Source: Apium graveolens (taxonomy: Eukaryota; Streptophyta; Magnoliopsida; Apiales; Apiaceae). Taken from it: a DNA stretch of 64,000 nucleotides. Of this stretch, positions 31,690 through 42,722 are shown one piece after another; the stretch's first letter is position 1, and each line of letters starts with the position of its first letter. The notes below the pieces were generated by a model, which did no database searches, was not told where the DNA came from, and worked only from the letters and a program-made list of their open reading frames with translations. Location of the stretch: contig NC_133650.1 of NCBI RefSeq assembly GCF_009905375.1, positions 173,122,518 to 173,186,517 on the forward strand. Direction: 5' to 3'. Made by a program: the position numbers and the translations under genes.

Positions 31690-34106
31690 ATGAGTAAGAA
31701 GGATATTGGAGTGAAGATTCCAATCCTGGAAAGAGATAATTATCATCACTGGAAAGTGAAGATGCATCTACATCTCCTCTCTCAAGATGAAAGCTACATA
31801 AACTGCATTGAGAATAGTCCTCACATCCCTCACAAAGTGGCCACAGCTACCACTTCCACAGTTGCTGTTGGACAGTCTATTCCCCAGCCAAAAGCAGAAT
31901 GGACTGATGAAGATATTGAAGAGGTTCACAAGGACAAGAAGGCCATGAACATTCTGTTTAATGGCCTAGACAAAGATATGTTTGATAATGTCATTAACAG
32001 CCAAACTGCTAAGGAAATTTGGGATACTGTACAACTTATCTGTGAAGGTACTGAACAAGTTAGAGAAAACAAAATGCAGCTTCTCATTCAACAATATGAA
32101 TATTTTTATTCAGAAGAAGGAGAATCATTGAATGATACCTTCAATAGATTTCAGAAACTGTTGAATGGATTGAAGCTGTATGGCAGAGTGTACCAGGTCA
32201 AGGATTCCAACTTAAAATTTCTGAGGTCTCTACCAAAGGAATAACAACCTATGACTGTTTCACTAAGGAATTCTCAAGATTATAAGGACTTCACACTTGA
32301 AAGATTATATGGAATTTTGAAGACCTATGAACTTGAGATGGAGCAAGATGAGCTGTTGGAGAAGGGAAAGAGAAAAGGTGGATCAGTTGCACTTATAGCT
32401 GAAAATGAGAGAACTGAAGCCAGGAATGAAGAAAATACAATGCCAAGTCTTAAAATTGACACAAGCAAATCAGAATCAAGCAAAGGAAAGGAGCAAGCAG
32501 CTGAGGTTGAAGACAATTCCAGTCAAGATGACTCTGATGATGTTGATGAACATCTGGCTTTTCTATCCAGAAGGTTTGCAAAGATGAAATTCAAGAAAAA
32601 CACTAGAGCCACTAAGCCAAACAAGAACATGGTGGATAAGTCTAAGTTCAAGTGTTATAACTGTGGCACAAGTGGACACTTTGCATGTGAGTGCAGAAAG
32701 CCAACTTCTGAAAAGAAGAAATTTGAACAAGTGGATTACAAAAAGAAATATTTCGAATTGCTCAAACAAAAGGAAAGGGCTTTTCTGACTCAGGAAAATG
32801 ACTGGGCAACTGATGGAGCCAATGAAGATAATGATATGGAATATGTCAACTTAGCCCTGATGGCTAATTCTGATGAAAATGAAACTAGTTCATCAAGCAA
32901 CCAGGTAATCACTACTGACCTCTCTCAGGTATCTAAAAATGAATGCAATGAAGCTATACATGATATGTCCAATGAATTATATAATTTACGTGTTTCCCTT
33001 AAATCACTGGCTAAAGAGAACATGAGAATTAAAGAGAATAATCTGTTTTTAAGTGATAGGAATGCTGTGTTAGAGGGTAAGGTAATTGAACTTGAAAAGA
33101 TTAAAATCAAATGTTTATCTATTGAGAATGAACTAGAAGAGTCTGTTAAGAAAGTAGAAATTCTTTCTAAACAACTAGAACGTGAGCAAGAGGTAATCAA
33201 GGCCTGGAAAACATCTAGGGATGTTAGTGCTCAAATTATCAAGGTTCAAGGAATTGAATCACTCTGTGAGAATGCCTGGAAGAAAAACAAAAAGGAAATG
33301 GAATTAATTGATGGACTGTCAACGGATGTGGAATCAACGGATGATGAGAGTCATCCGTTGAAGGAAGAAAAGGAGCATCCGTTGAAGGCTGATCAGTTGA
33401 AACATGCAAATGACTCTAAAAAGGATAATTTGAAAAATCTCAGTAAGAAGTTTGGTTCAACTTCCAAGAACTTTGTCAAAGAAGAAGCTAGCACATCCAA
33501 AGATGCCAGTAAAGTGAATATATGACACATGACTTTAGATCAGTTGAAAAATAGGCTTAAGTTGGTGGAGGATAAAAAGGAAACTAAAAAAAATCTAATA
33601 GAAATGGGAAGGTAGGGATTAACAAACACAACAACTACACACCTGATAAGTATGCTAATAGAAAAAGTTGTGTGCATTGTAGTAGTGTTAATCATCTATC
33701 TGCTAACTGTAAATCTGTTAAAAATACTCCCATGCCTTTAACTCCTTCCATGCCTAACATGTCTATGTCACCACTGCATGCTATGTCTGTTATGTCTCAA
33801 CAGAATCCACATGCACATTTTGCAAACATGCCATATGTTAATAATCCTTATTTTGCTGCATTTAGTATGCGTCAAATTCCATACAACATGCCTATGTGGA
33901 ATAATATATTTGCACAATCTATGCCTTATCAAATTCAACCAAATGTGCTAAATTATTATGTGACTAACCCTACACTTCAACCAACTACATCTGAGACCAA
34001 GGTTGACTCAAAGTTACCTAAGTCAAAAGGTGCAGGAAGTGTGAAGTCTAGGAAAAAGACTAACAAGGCTGGACCCAAGGAAACTTGGGTACCAAAATCA
34101 ACTTGA
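31690..34106 (+). pseudogene. Sirevirus gag, interrupted
   Basis: Frame 31690-32244 (184 codons) encodes the UBN2/DUF4219-type gag start (IPILERDNYHHWKVKM, residues about 9-24). A stop at 32242-32244 replaces what is Trp in related proteins, and the same frame resumes at once (32251-33525, 424 codons) with a CCHC knuckle (CYNCGTSGHFACEC, about 32653-32694) and a long coiled coil (about 32940-33240). Another stop follows at 33523-33525. A second knuckle (CVHCSSVNHLSANC, about 33669-33710) and a Met/Pro/Asn-rich tail ending in WVPKST lie in another frame (33672-34106). Two zinc knuckles and a long gag C-terminus are Sirevirus features. CAACGGAT motifs at 33320-33384 are read in frame as S-T-D and H-P-L. 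Confidence 0.88.
33320..33384. repeat. CAACGGAT motif pairs inside gag
   Basis: Plus copies at 33320 and 33335, inverted copies at 33353 and 33377. Offsets 15, 33 and 57 are all multiples of three. Confidence 0.9.
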
Positions 34107-34120
34107 TTTAATTTTGTTGT

Positions 34121-37100
34121 GTGCAGGGAAAAAGAAGGAATCTATGGTACTTGGACAGTGGTTGTTCAAGGCACATGACAGGAGATTTCACCCTGCTCAC
34201 AGAGTTCAAGGAGAGAGCTGGCCCTAGCACAACCTTTGGAGATGACAACAAAGGGTTCACTATGGGATATGGCTTGATTTCAAAGGAAAATGTCATCATT
34301 GATGAAGTTGCATTGGTTGATGGTCTCAAACATAATCTATTGAGCATCAGTCAACTATGTGACAGAGGGAATACTGTTTCCTTCAATTCTGAAGCCTGTG
34401 TTGTTACCAGTAAGAAGGACAACAAAGTGGTTCTAACTGGAGTTAGAAAAGGGAATGTGTACTTGGCTAACTTCAACTCTACAAATGCAGAATCAATTAC
34501 TTATCTTTTCAGCAAAGCAAGTCAAGATGAAAGTTGGCTATGGCACAAGAAGCTGTCCCATTTGAATTTCAAGACAATGAATGATCTAGTAAAAAAGGAC
34601 TTAGTTAGAGGAATGCCTCTAGTGGAAATCTCAAGGGATGGACTGTGTGATGCTTGTCAGAAAGGAAAGCAAAAGAGAGCATCATTCAGTAAGAAGCTTG
34701 AATCAGCAATTGATGAACCATTACAACTGCTACACATGGATCTTTTTGGACCAGTCAATGTATTGTCAATTTCAAGGAAAATATATTTCCTAGTGATTGT
34801 AGATGATTTCTCAAAGTTTTCATGGACCTATTTTTTTGGATCAAAGGATGAAGCTAGTGAAATCATTATTAATCATATCAAGCAAGTCAACAACCATCCA
34901 GATTTCAAAGTAAGGAATATCAGGAGTGACAATGGAACCGAGTTCAGGAATTCTACCATAAGGTTGTTCTGTGAAGAAAATGGGATCATGCATGAGTTCT
35001 CAGCTCCAAGGACTCCACAAAAAAATGGTGTTGTGGAAGGGAAGAACAGATCACTAATTGAAGCTGTAAGAACAATGTTTGAAGAGTCAAAACTCCCAAC
35101 ATATTTTTTGGGCTGAGGCTGTTAACTGTGCATGTTATACTCAGAATATTTCTCTAATCAATCAGGAAAAAGGCATGACTCCCTATCAATTGTTCAAGAG
35201 AAGAAAACCAACCTTAAACTTCCTTCATGTCTTTGGTTGCAAATGCTACATTCTAAGGAACCAACCTGATCATAAAGGCAAGTTTGATGCAAAGGCTGAT
35301 GAAGGGATATTTGTTGGTTATTCTGCTGGAAAATCATATAGGGTCTACAATCTAAGAACCAACATTGTTATGGAATCTGTGCATGTTGTGTTTGATGATA
35401 AAAAGATTGATGGACTAACAGATGAGGGACATCATGAAGGACTCAAATTTGACAACATTGAGATATATTGTGATGATAGTGAAGATGAGAGTGATGGAGA
35501 AGACACTTCAAAAAGGATTCAAAATTTGCCTTTGGATAATGCACAAAATGCTGCATTAGTTGAAAGTCATGACTCAGCATCCGTTGAAAGACAAAGTGCA
35601 TCACCTGTTGAAGTACATAATGGATCATCCGTTGATCATAGTTCATCAACGGATAATCAAATTACATCATCAGTTGATAGAACTCCCAGTTCCTTGCAAA
35701 GGACCAATAACTCAAGGGGAGTTTCAACCAATCAACACTCTATCTCACATCATGACAACACTAAGGTCACCTCATCTAGAGCTAATCTACTACCTCAAAG
35801 GAAATGGACCAAGAATCATCCCTTTGAACTAATCATTGGTGATGCAACATCTAAGGTGCAAACTAGAAGGGCTACTCAACATGAATGTCTATACAGTAGT
35901 TTTCTACCACAGGAGGAACCTAAGAGAGTGGAAGAAGCTCTATTGGATCCAGATTGGATTTTAGCAATGCAAGAGGAGCTAAACCAATTTGAGAGGAACA
36001 AAGTATGGGAGCTGGTACCCAAGCCAAAGAACAAGAGTTTTATTGATACAAAATGGGTATTCAGAAACAAGATGGATGAAAATGGCATTGTCATAAGGAA
36101 TAAAGCTAGATTGGTTGCCAAGGGCTACTCTCAACAAGAGGGAATAGATTTTGATGAGACATTTGCTCCTGTTGCAAGACTTGAAGCCATCAGAATTTTT
36201 CTAGCCTATGTGGCCCATGCCAATTTTAAAGTCTATCAAATGGATGTCAAGAGTGCATTTCTGAATGGAGAATTGGAGGAAGAAGTCTATGTGAGCCAAC
36301 CTCCAGGGTTTGAAGATCCAAATTTTCCAGACCATGTGTATTATCTGATGAAAGCACTCTATGGACTAAAGCAAGCACCTAGAGCCTGATATGAGACTTT
36401 GTCAAAATTTCTCCTAGATAATTACTTCACAAGAGGTATTGTTGACAAAACTCTTTTCTTTCGAAATGTTAATGGCTCTACAATACTTGTTCAAATTTAT
36501 GTAGATGATATTATATTTGGTTCTACAGATGATAAACTTTGTAAAAATTTTGCTAAGTTAATGCAAAGTAAATATCAAATGAGCATGATGGGAGAGCTAA
36601 CTTATTTTCTTGGTTTACAAGTTAAACAAGTTAGTGGTGGAATTTTCATTAGTCAAACTAAATATATTTATGATCTTTTAAAGAAGTTTGACTTAATGGA
36701 ATGTTCATCTGCAAAAAGGCTTGAATTAAACAAGGCTGAAAAGTCTGTGGATATTACAATCTATAGAGGCATGGTTGGTTCACTTCTATATTTAACTGCC
36801 AGTATACCTGATATAATGTTTTCTACATGTCTTTGTGCTAGATTTCAAGCTAATCCTAGAGAATCTCACTTAGTTACTATTAAAAGAATTTTCAGATATC
36901 TCAAAGGGACTCCAAATCTAGGAATTTGGTTCCCTAGAGAGTATGGTTTTGATCTAATTGGCTACTCAGATGCAGATTATGCAGGTTGCAAAATAGACAG
37001 GAAAAGTACAACTGGCACCTATCAATTTCTAGGGAATAAGCTTGTTTCATGGTTCAACAAGAAGCAAAATTATGTTTCTACATCAACAGCTGAGGCTGAG

Positions 37101-37421
37101 TACATTGCTGCTGGTAGTTGTTGTGCACAGATATTATGGATGAGAAATCAACTATTTGACTAGGGGCTGAATATTGACAAAATTCCAATATTCTTTGACA
37201 ACACAAGTGCCATTGCCATTACTGAAAATCCAGTGCAGCATTCAAGAACCAAGCATATTGACATCAAGTACCACTTCATAAGGGAACATGTGATGAATGG
37301 TACAGTGGAACTTCATTTTGTTCCAAGTGAAAAACAAATTGCAGACATATTTACCAAGCCACTTGATGAATCAACATTCACAAGATTGGTAAGTGAGCTA
37401 GGTATGCTTAATTATTCCTAA
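34121..37421 (+). pseudogene. Sirevirus pol (protease, integrase, RT, RNase H), interrupted
   Basis: 34121-35116: protease with an intact LDSGCSRHM motif, the GAG-pre-integrase zinc region, and integrase with its acidic residues (HMDLFGP, RSDNGTEF, VVEGKNRS). One extra T in the run at about 35103-35108 shifts the frame, which continues at 35079-36389 through the integrase end, a Ser-rich linker and the RT N-terminal half ([32 protein letters not shown]). A TGA at 36387-36389 replaces an expected Trp; RT resumes (36399-37163) with YVDDIIFGS, then RNase H (GYSDADYAG, TAEAEYIAAGS). A TAG at 37161-37163 replaces an expected Tyr, and the last part (37233-37421) carries the final RNase H/C-terminal segment ending in LGMLNYS. 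A few residues are also missing after the RT thumb (SSAKR). All enzymes are present but none can be made in one piece. Confidence 0.93.
35579..35655. repeat. CAACGGAT motif cluster in the integrase-RT linker
   Basis: Inverted copies at 35579 and 35627, a plus copy at 35647, and decayed copies (cacctgttga, catcagttga) nearby. They encode the Ser/Val/Asp/Glu-rich linker. Confidence 0.85.
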
Positions 37422-37503
37422 ATTCATGTCCTTATTGTAATTTGTTTTGTAGCCTAAAATGAATTTGTTACAAGAACAAAGTTGGCTTTAAGTAAAGCTC
37501 ATT

Positions 37504-37660
37504 CTATCAATGGATATTCCTTATCCGTTGAAAGTCAAAGCTGTTCTATCAACGGATGTCCATTATCCGTTGAAAGACAAATACATTTCTGGTAATTTTA
37601 TCCTTCAACGGATAAAACTGTGTTAGTCTTCAACGGATGACCGTTTACCTCATCCGTTGA
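37504..37660. repeat. CAACGGAT inverted pairs in the pol-ORF2 spacer
   Basis: Copies near 37523(-), 37550(+), 37565(-), 37606(+), 37631(+) and 37652(-), with a decayed plus copy at 37508. Pairs such as 37550/37565 can form hairpins with about 7-base loops. Confidence 0.85.
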
Positions 37661-37856
37661 ACTGTCACATCACTCGTTTTGAGTGAGTCACAGCCGTTGA
37701 TTATATTTTCTTAACCGTTGATACATATATATACAGTTGTATGTATTTATATTAAAGGCAGTTTTTAGAATACATACAGTTTTTTTATTCTCAAACGGCT
37801 ATAATTTACTTAAAAATATTGTTTAATCATTCTTTTTATGTTTTAATTTGAGAAAG

Positions 37857-37864
37857 TATAAAAG
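37857..37864 (+). promoter_or_regulatory. Candidate internal promoter (TATA box) ahead of ORF2
   Basis: TATAAAAG lies 111 bases before the ATG at 37975. Between them is a CT-rich leader (ttttactctctttctctccc) and the ATG has a strong plant context (ACAACAATGGC). This is the layout of a plant core promoter and 5' untranslated region, and it would allow ORF2 expression independent of the LTR. Confidence 0.5.
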
Positions 37865-37974
37865 CCCCTTCGAATTCTTATTTTCACTTTACGCTTTCTT
37901 GCAATTTTCAAAAGCTTTTACTCTCTTTCTCTCCCAAAACTCTCAACTTTTCTCTGCAACTTCTACCCACAACA

Positions 37975-40900
37975 ATGGCACCAGTAGTAAAGATAATGTC
38001 CCAATTTGGGTTTGTCTATGAGAAAAACAATTTTGTAGCTTTGGTGGAAAAGAATGAAGCCCACTCAGATTATCACAAGATGATGGATTTCACCAAAAAC
38101 TGCAAACTGAGCTATGCAATGCTGGAAGCCCCAATGATTTACTGTGAGGTAGTTGAGGAGATTTGGACAACTACTGAGTTCAACCCCACTAATATGACCA
38201 TCTCCTTCTCTCTCAAAGGTAAGGATTACTGTATTAACTGTGATGATATACAGTCCTATTTTAAATTACCTGAAAACAATGCCATGACACCACACACTGA
38301 TAATGATGTATCTAGCATGTTAGATTCCATAGGCTATTCCCTTGATTCTACTAGTTTAGGCAGTATTAAGAGAAAAGGCCTTAGGAAAGAATGGAGTTTT
38401 CTCAGTGATGCCTTTATCAAGGTTTTCTCTGGGAAAATTAGTAATTTTGATGCAATAACTTCAGCTCTTGTTAATATGCTCTATATGCTGGTTTCTGACA
38501 GGTACTATAATTTTAGCAACTATGTTATGCTAGAATTGGGTACTAGGTTAGGTAACAAGGCTAATAGACCTCATAACATCTACTATGCTAGATTCTTTAT
38601 GTTATTGGCTAACCATGTTGTTGAAGGTTTGGTCATAAATAATGAGAGTAATAAACTCAAATGCTGGGCACAAGAGAAGAGGGTCCTTTCAGACCTTGTA
38701 AGGATTGACCTCAACAATAAAGTGCCATTGGTATACTTACCAATCATGGATGCACCTCAGGTAAGTGGGGTAAATACTTCTTCGACTCCTACCACTTCCA
38801 ACCCCATCATTTCTTTTCCTTCAAGTGTGGCCATGGAATCTGTGTTAATGCCCCAACAGATTCCTACCAAGGCCACCAAACCTAAAGTTTCAAAATCCAA
38901 GTCAAAGAAAGCCACCTCTATTGTCTTTCAAAAGACAACAGTTGTAACAACTACCATAAACCCTGAGGGGAGTGAACAGGGTGTTAGTGGTGAGGGGAGG
39001 GGTGAACATCAAGAAAACCCCCAGAATAAGGTAGGAGAGATGAGTGGTACCCAAGCTAGCCAAGCCACAGTTTCTCAAAAGACTGTGGTAGTTGAAAATG
39101 ATTCAAACTCATCCCTAGTTGCATCCTCCCAAAAGGGTGCAACTATTGAAAATAGTCCCTAACTAGGGACACTGAACAAAATAGGGAGGGTCACTGAAGC
39201 CACACACTCACCTGTAAAAGCCTTCACAAGAAGAAAGAAGGTCAAAACCCTAGTTTCAACACAGGGTGCACACACTGCACAGATACAACCACTTGTATCT
39301 ATGCCTTCACAAATTCATCTTGATGTGACTCCAACAAATGTGGAGTCACAGCCCCATTCTCTCAAAATTGACACACACCAACCACCAAATTCACCATCAC
39401 CATATCTGGATGTGGACATGATATTCACATCAATTCCTGATTCTCCCTCTTTACAACTCAGGGAGGAGCCCCACTCAAATACTGGTGATCATCATATTTT
39501 AGATGATTTGTTGGATCATCAGCCAATTCTTTCAGACTTAGTTGAAGAATCTGTGTCACCTAAATTAAAATCAATCCAAACAGATTCAACAATTATGTCA
39601 CTTTCAATTTCTACTTCCTTTCCTTCTTCAACGGATATCCCTCATCCGTTGACAAGTTGTTGTTCTTCAACGGATAAGCTTAACAACAGTTATCCGTTGA
39701 TACCATCAGTTTCAACCTCAACGGATATTCCTTATCCGTTGATAGTCTCTACACAAACAACTGAATTAACTCCAAGTGTAGAAGACATGGTTACTGTACA
39801 ATCACTTCCAGGATTGAGGGAAGGGAGTGAAAACTTGAGTGAGAGGCTGGGTTGCTCCCAGGAAAAAGGAGAGCTTGAGAGTCTAAATATGCATGCTATT
39901 TCTTCCAGCATGGCAAAAGAAAGTGAGAGGAGTACCCCCCTAGTAGGTGAAGGTGAGGGTGTGAGGAGTGTGAGCAAGGGGGAGCCCCTGATGCAAGAAA
40001 ATAGAGAAATTGAGAGAAAAGAAGGTACAGGAGGTATAAGGGTGGATCCAGCCATTGCTAGTGAGTTAATGATTGTGGATGATGCTGACAAGGAAAGACA
40101 ATTTTAGCAACATTACAGAGCTGAAATTGATAACATTTCCCTGGATGCTGACACTTTTACTCATCCTGTGTCAGCCTATCAACTGTTGGCTACTCAGGGC
40201 AATGAGGAGGCAGAAAAGACTTTAAACCTAGTACATACTTCATAATCTCTACAAAGGGATAAAGCTACTGTCAATATGATGCCTTCTACAGTTGGAGAGC
40301 CATCTGAAGAATTTGGAGTACATTCTAATGATGATGACTCTGATTCTTTTGATGGAAGCATAAACTTAGGGGGAGATGAAGGCCCAAGTTCTATTCCAGA
40401 GTTACCTGAATGGGCATTGACAAAGGAGTCTACATCAGGGCATTTCAATGTATCCTTAGTCAAACAAGTCATGGCTATCCAAAAGACAATTCAGGAAACT
40501 TACAATGCTGGTACTAAGGCCATTCTCCAAGCCCACTTAGATTCTCTACATCTCATGAAGCTACAACAATTAAGACATAATTTAAGTGTGGATGAACTCA
40601 AGAAGGATATAGCTGACTTGAAGTCCTACAATACTGAGAAGCTGGATTCAATCATGCCCTTTGGTACCATGCAGGAACTGTTACTGAGACTGAGAAGAGA
40701 ATCAGATGCTGAAAAGAAGATGGCCAAATTGGAGGAAAGAGTTCAAGTTATTGAAAACTCTATGGTCACCATTCTTCACAATCAACAGTCTCAGACTAGT
40801 CTTCTAGTGTAACTGGCTAAAGCACAGGGCTTGACCCCTCTCCTTGATGATAACAAAAAGGGGGAGAATAAAGGGGAAAGGGAAGGGGAGCCATCTACAC

Positions 40901-42534
40901 ATATTCAAATATCCAAAGTGCCAGTTCCTTCTATCACTACTTCTCCAACACTTCAAATCAAAGGAAAGCTTGATGGAATTGATCTAATCCAGCTAGCAGC
41001 AGCTGAGATGAAGGTGAAAGAGCAAAGGAGAAGAATTGATGAAAGGATGCAACAAGTGTTTAGCTCTACAACTACAAAATCCTTATCTGTGAAACATAGC
41101 ACAAAAGTTGAGCTAATCATTATGGAGCACAAGCCAGTAAGGAGGAATAAGGTTGGAGAAACTTCTTTAAGGAACCTGAAGCCCATGGTACTCAAACCAA
41201 TCACTAGATTTAACAAGGACTCTACAAAGAACCCTCTAAGCTTTGCTCAACTAAAAGAAGTGGATTTTCCTCTTCCAAAGCCTGATGAAGACAAAGTTTT
41301 GGGTGGCAATATCATAAAGCACAAAGAGACCAAGGATGTAGTGGAAAGAATGAATATGGCTATCATCTATAGAGAGGGAAATAGTATCTGTGTGATGCAA
41401 GGACATCCCAAATTCTCAATAGCCAAGAGGGAAGAAACCTTGAGGTTAAAGGAAGAAGCTAAAAAGCCGAAGGCTAACAAAAGAGCACAAGCAAAGCTTG
41501 AAAAATAGCTAAAGTCAAGTCAAATTGAAGAAACGAAGAAGATTGAAGACAAGAGTGAAGGAAACAAGACCGAAAACATAAATGTGGATATGGGGAATAT
41601 TGTTGATGAGAGTGTGGAGGAAAGAAATGAGGAAAGAAAGGATTGGCAGAAAGGGAACAGAAAGAAGGCCAAGGCAAAAAGGAAGAGTGAAGATAACACT
41701 GAGGAAACCCAATCAAAATCTAAATCACTACCTTCCATTCCTGAACCTTTTGTTGCTGATCCCAGTATAAATGTCCATGGTGAACCAATCATCCCTAAAA
41801 AGGAACCTATTGATTGGGACACCATAAAATTCCCTACCTTCTTAACTACTTCTCCACCACCAAAGGAAATGAAAAGAAAATTCAAATCAACACCTCCCCT
41901 AACCTCAAGGAAATTCACTCAGAAACATAAACCTAAGCCTAAGCCACAAGCCTCAAAGGATGATTATGTTCACATTTGTGACATAAAAGAATATACAGAT
42001 ATTGAACTCTTCTTGGATGAGCTGGAGGAAGTAAGGGGAATAAATGCCTATGGACAGCTACCAGAAAGGCTAGTGTTCAAGTATAAAGGAAGTGTGGAAA
42101 GGACTTGGCATCTTCAAAAAATTCTAAGTGACGGATATTCTACCTTGATTAGAGTCTACTCAGCTATCAAAAGGGATACTGGCTTTACCAGGACTGCCAA
42201 AACTGAGATTCTCAACAAGATTGCCAGCATAAGGAAGAATTGGTGGGAGTCAAATTCCTTGCCTAGAACATTACTCATCCCTGAACATGGAATTACAATT
42301 CATAAATCACCTCATTGGTTGATGGAGTTCAGAGACAATAAAGGAGTCAGAAGATTTTTCAGACTTGAAGACCAGCTTAAAATTGCCAGTAATGAAACTC
42401 TCAAGGACATGCAATCTAAGTTGGATATCAGTGAAGAAGATGAAGCTGAATTCTACAGACAACTCCAACTCCAAGTAGAGGAAAATGATAGGAGGCTAGA
42501 GAAGAAAACAAGGGAACAAAGGAAAAGAAAATGA
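37975..42534 (+). pseudogene. Sirevirus ORF2 (env-like position), one frame broken by stops
   Basis: The open pieces 37975-39162, 39301-40107, 40276-40812, 40831-41508 and 41584-42534 are all in the same frame, so this was one ORF of about 1519 codons. The in-frame stops at 39160, 40105, 40243, 40810 and 41506 are all TAA or TAG at places where CAA/CAG is plausible. Residues about 1-235 share the N-terminal domain of ORF2 at 15964-19347 (KVFSGKISNFDAITS; YYARFFMLLANH). Later parts are Ser/Thr/Pro-rich, then acidic, then Lys/Glu-rich with a coiled coil; the last 100 residues include FRLEDQ. No clear signal peptide or membrane segment is seen, so the envelope label is positional only. It carries three inverted CAACGGAT pairs at 39629-39741. 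Confidence 0.85.
39629..39741. repeat. CAACGGAT inverted pairs inside ORF2
   Basis: Alternating plus and minus copies at 39629, 39644, 39668, 39692, 39719 and 39734. All offsets are multiples of three; plus copies read S-T-D and minus copies read (H/Y)-P-L. Confidence 0.92.
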
Positions 42535-42722
42535 TTTGCTCAGACTAAAGGAGCACCCTTGGAAACACTGTAAATCTTCAATTCTATCTCAGTACATACA
42601 CTTTTGCAGCACTTTTGAATTTCTACTTGGTTTCAACTTATATATTTGTTAAGTGTTTTGTTATCATCAAGTTAACCCTGAATTTATGCCTACAATTCTA
42701 GTAGACATAAATATGGGGAGAT
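42535..42722 (+). other. ORF2 3' flank and polypurine tract
   Basis: About 190 non-coding bases ending in the purine tract ATGGGGAGAT (42713-42722) directly before the 3' LTR. Confidence 0.8.

Larger units (their letters stand above)
37422..37974 (+). other. Spacer between pol and ORF2 of the full-length Sirevirus
   Basis: 553 bases with no gene. The first part holds six exact CAACGGAT/ATCCGTTG copies, several as close inverted pairs (37504-37660); the last part holds a TATA box and a pyrimidine-rich leader ahead of the ORF2 ATG. Confidence 0.8.

Noticed and set aside
39732..40091. 119-codon minus-strand frame
   Set aside because: Antisense shadow of ORF2.
41520..41918. 132-codon minus-strand frame, Leu/Ser/Phe-rich, membrane-like
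   Set aside because: Reverse complement of the Lys/Glu-rich part of ORF2; hydrophobic look is a by-product of the sense codons.
37975..42534. ORF2 as a true envelope gene (infectious retrovirus-like element)
   Set aside because: Only position supports it; no signal peptide, membrane anchor or cleavage site can be seen in either ORF2.
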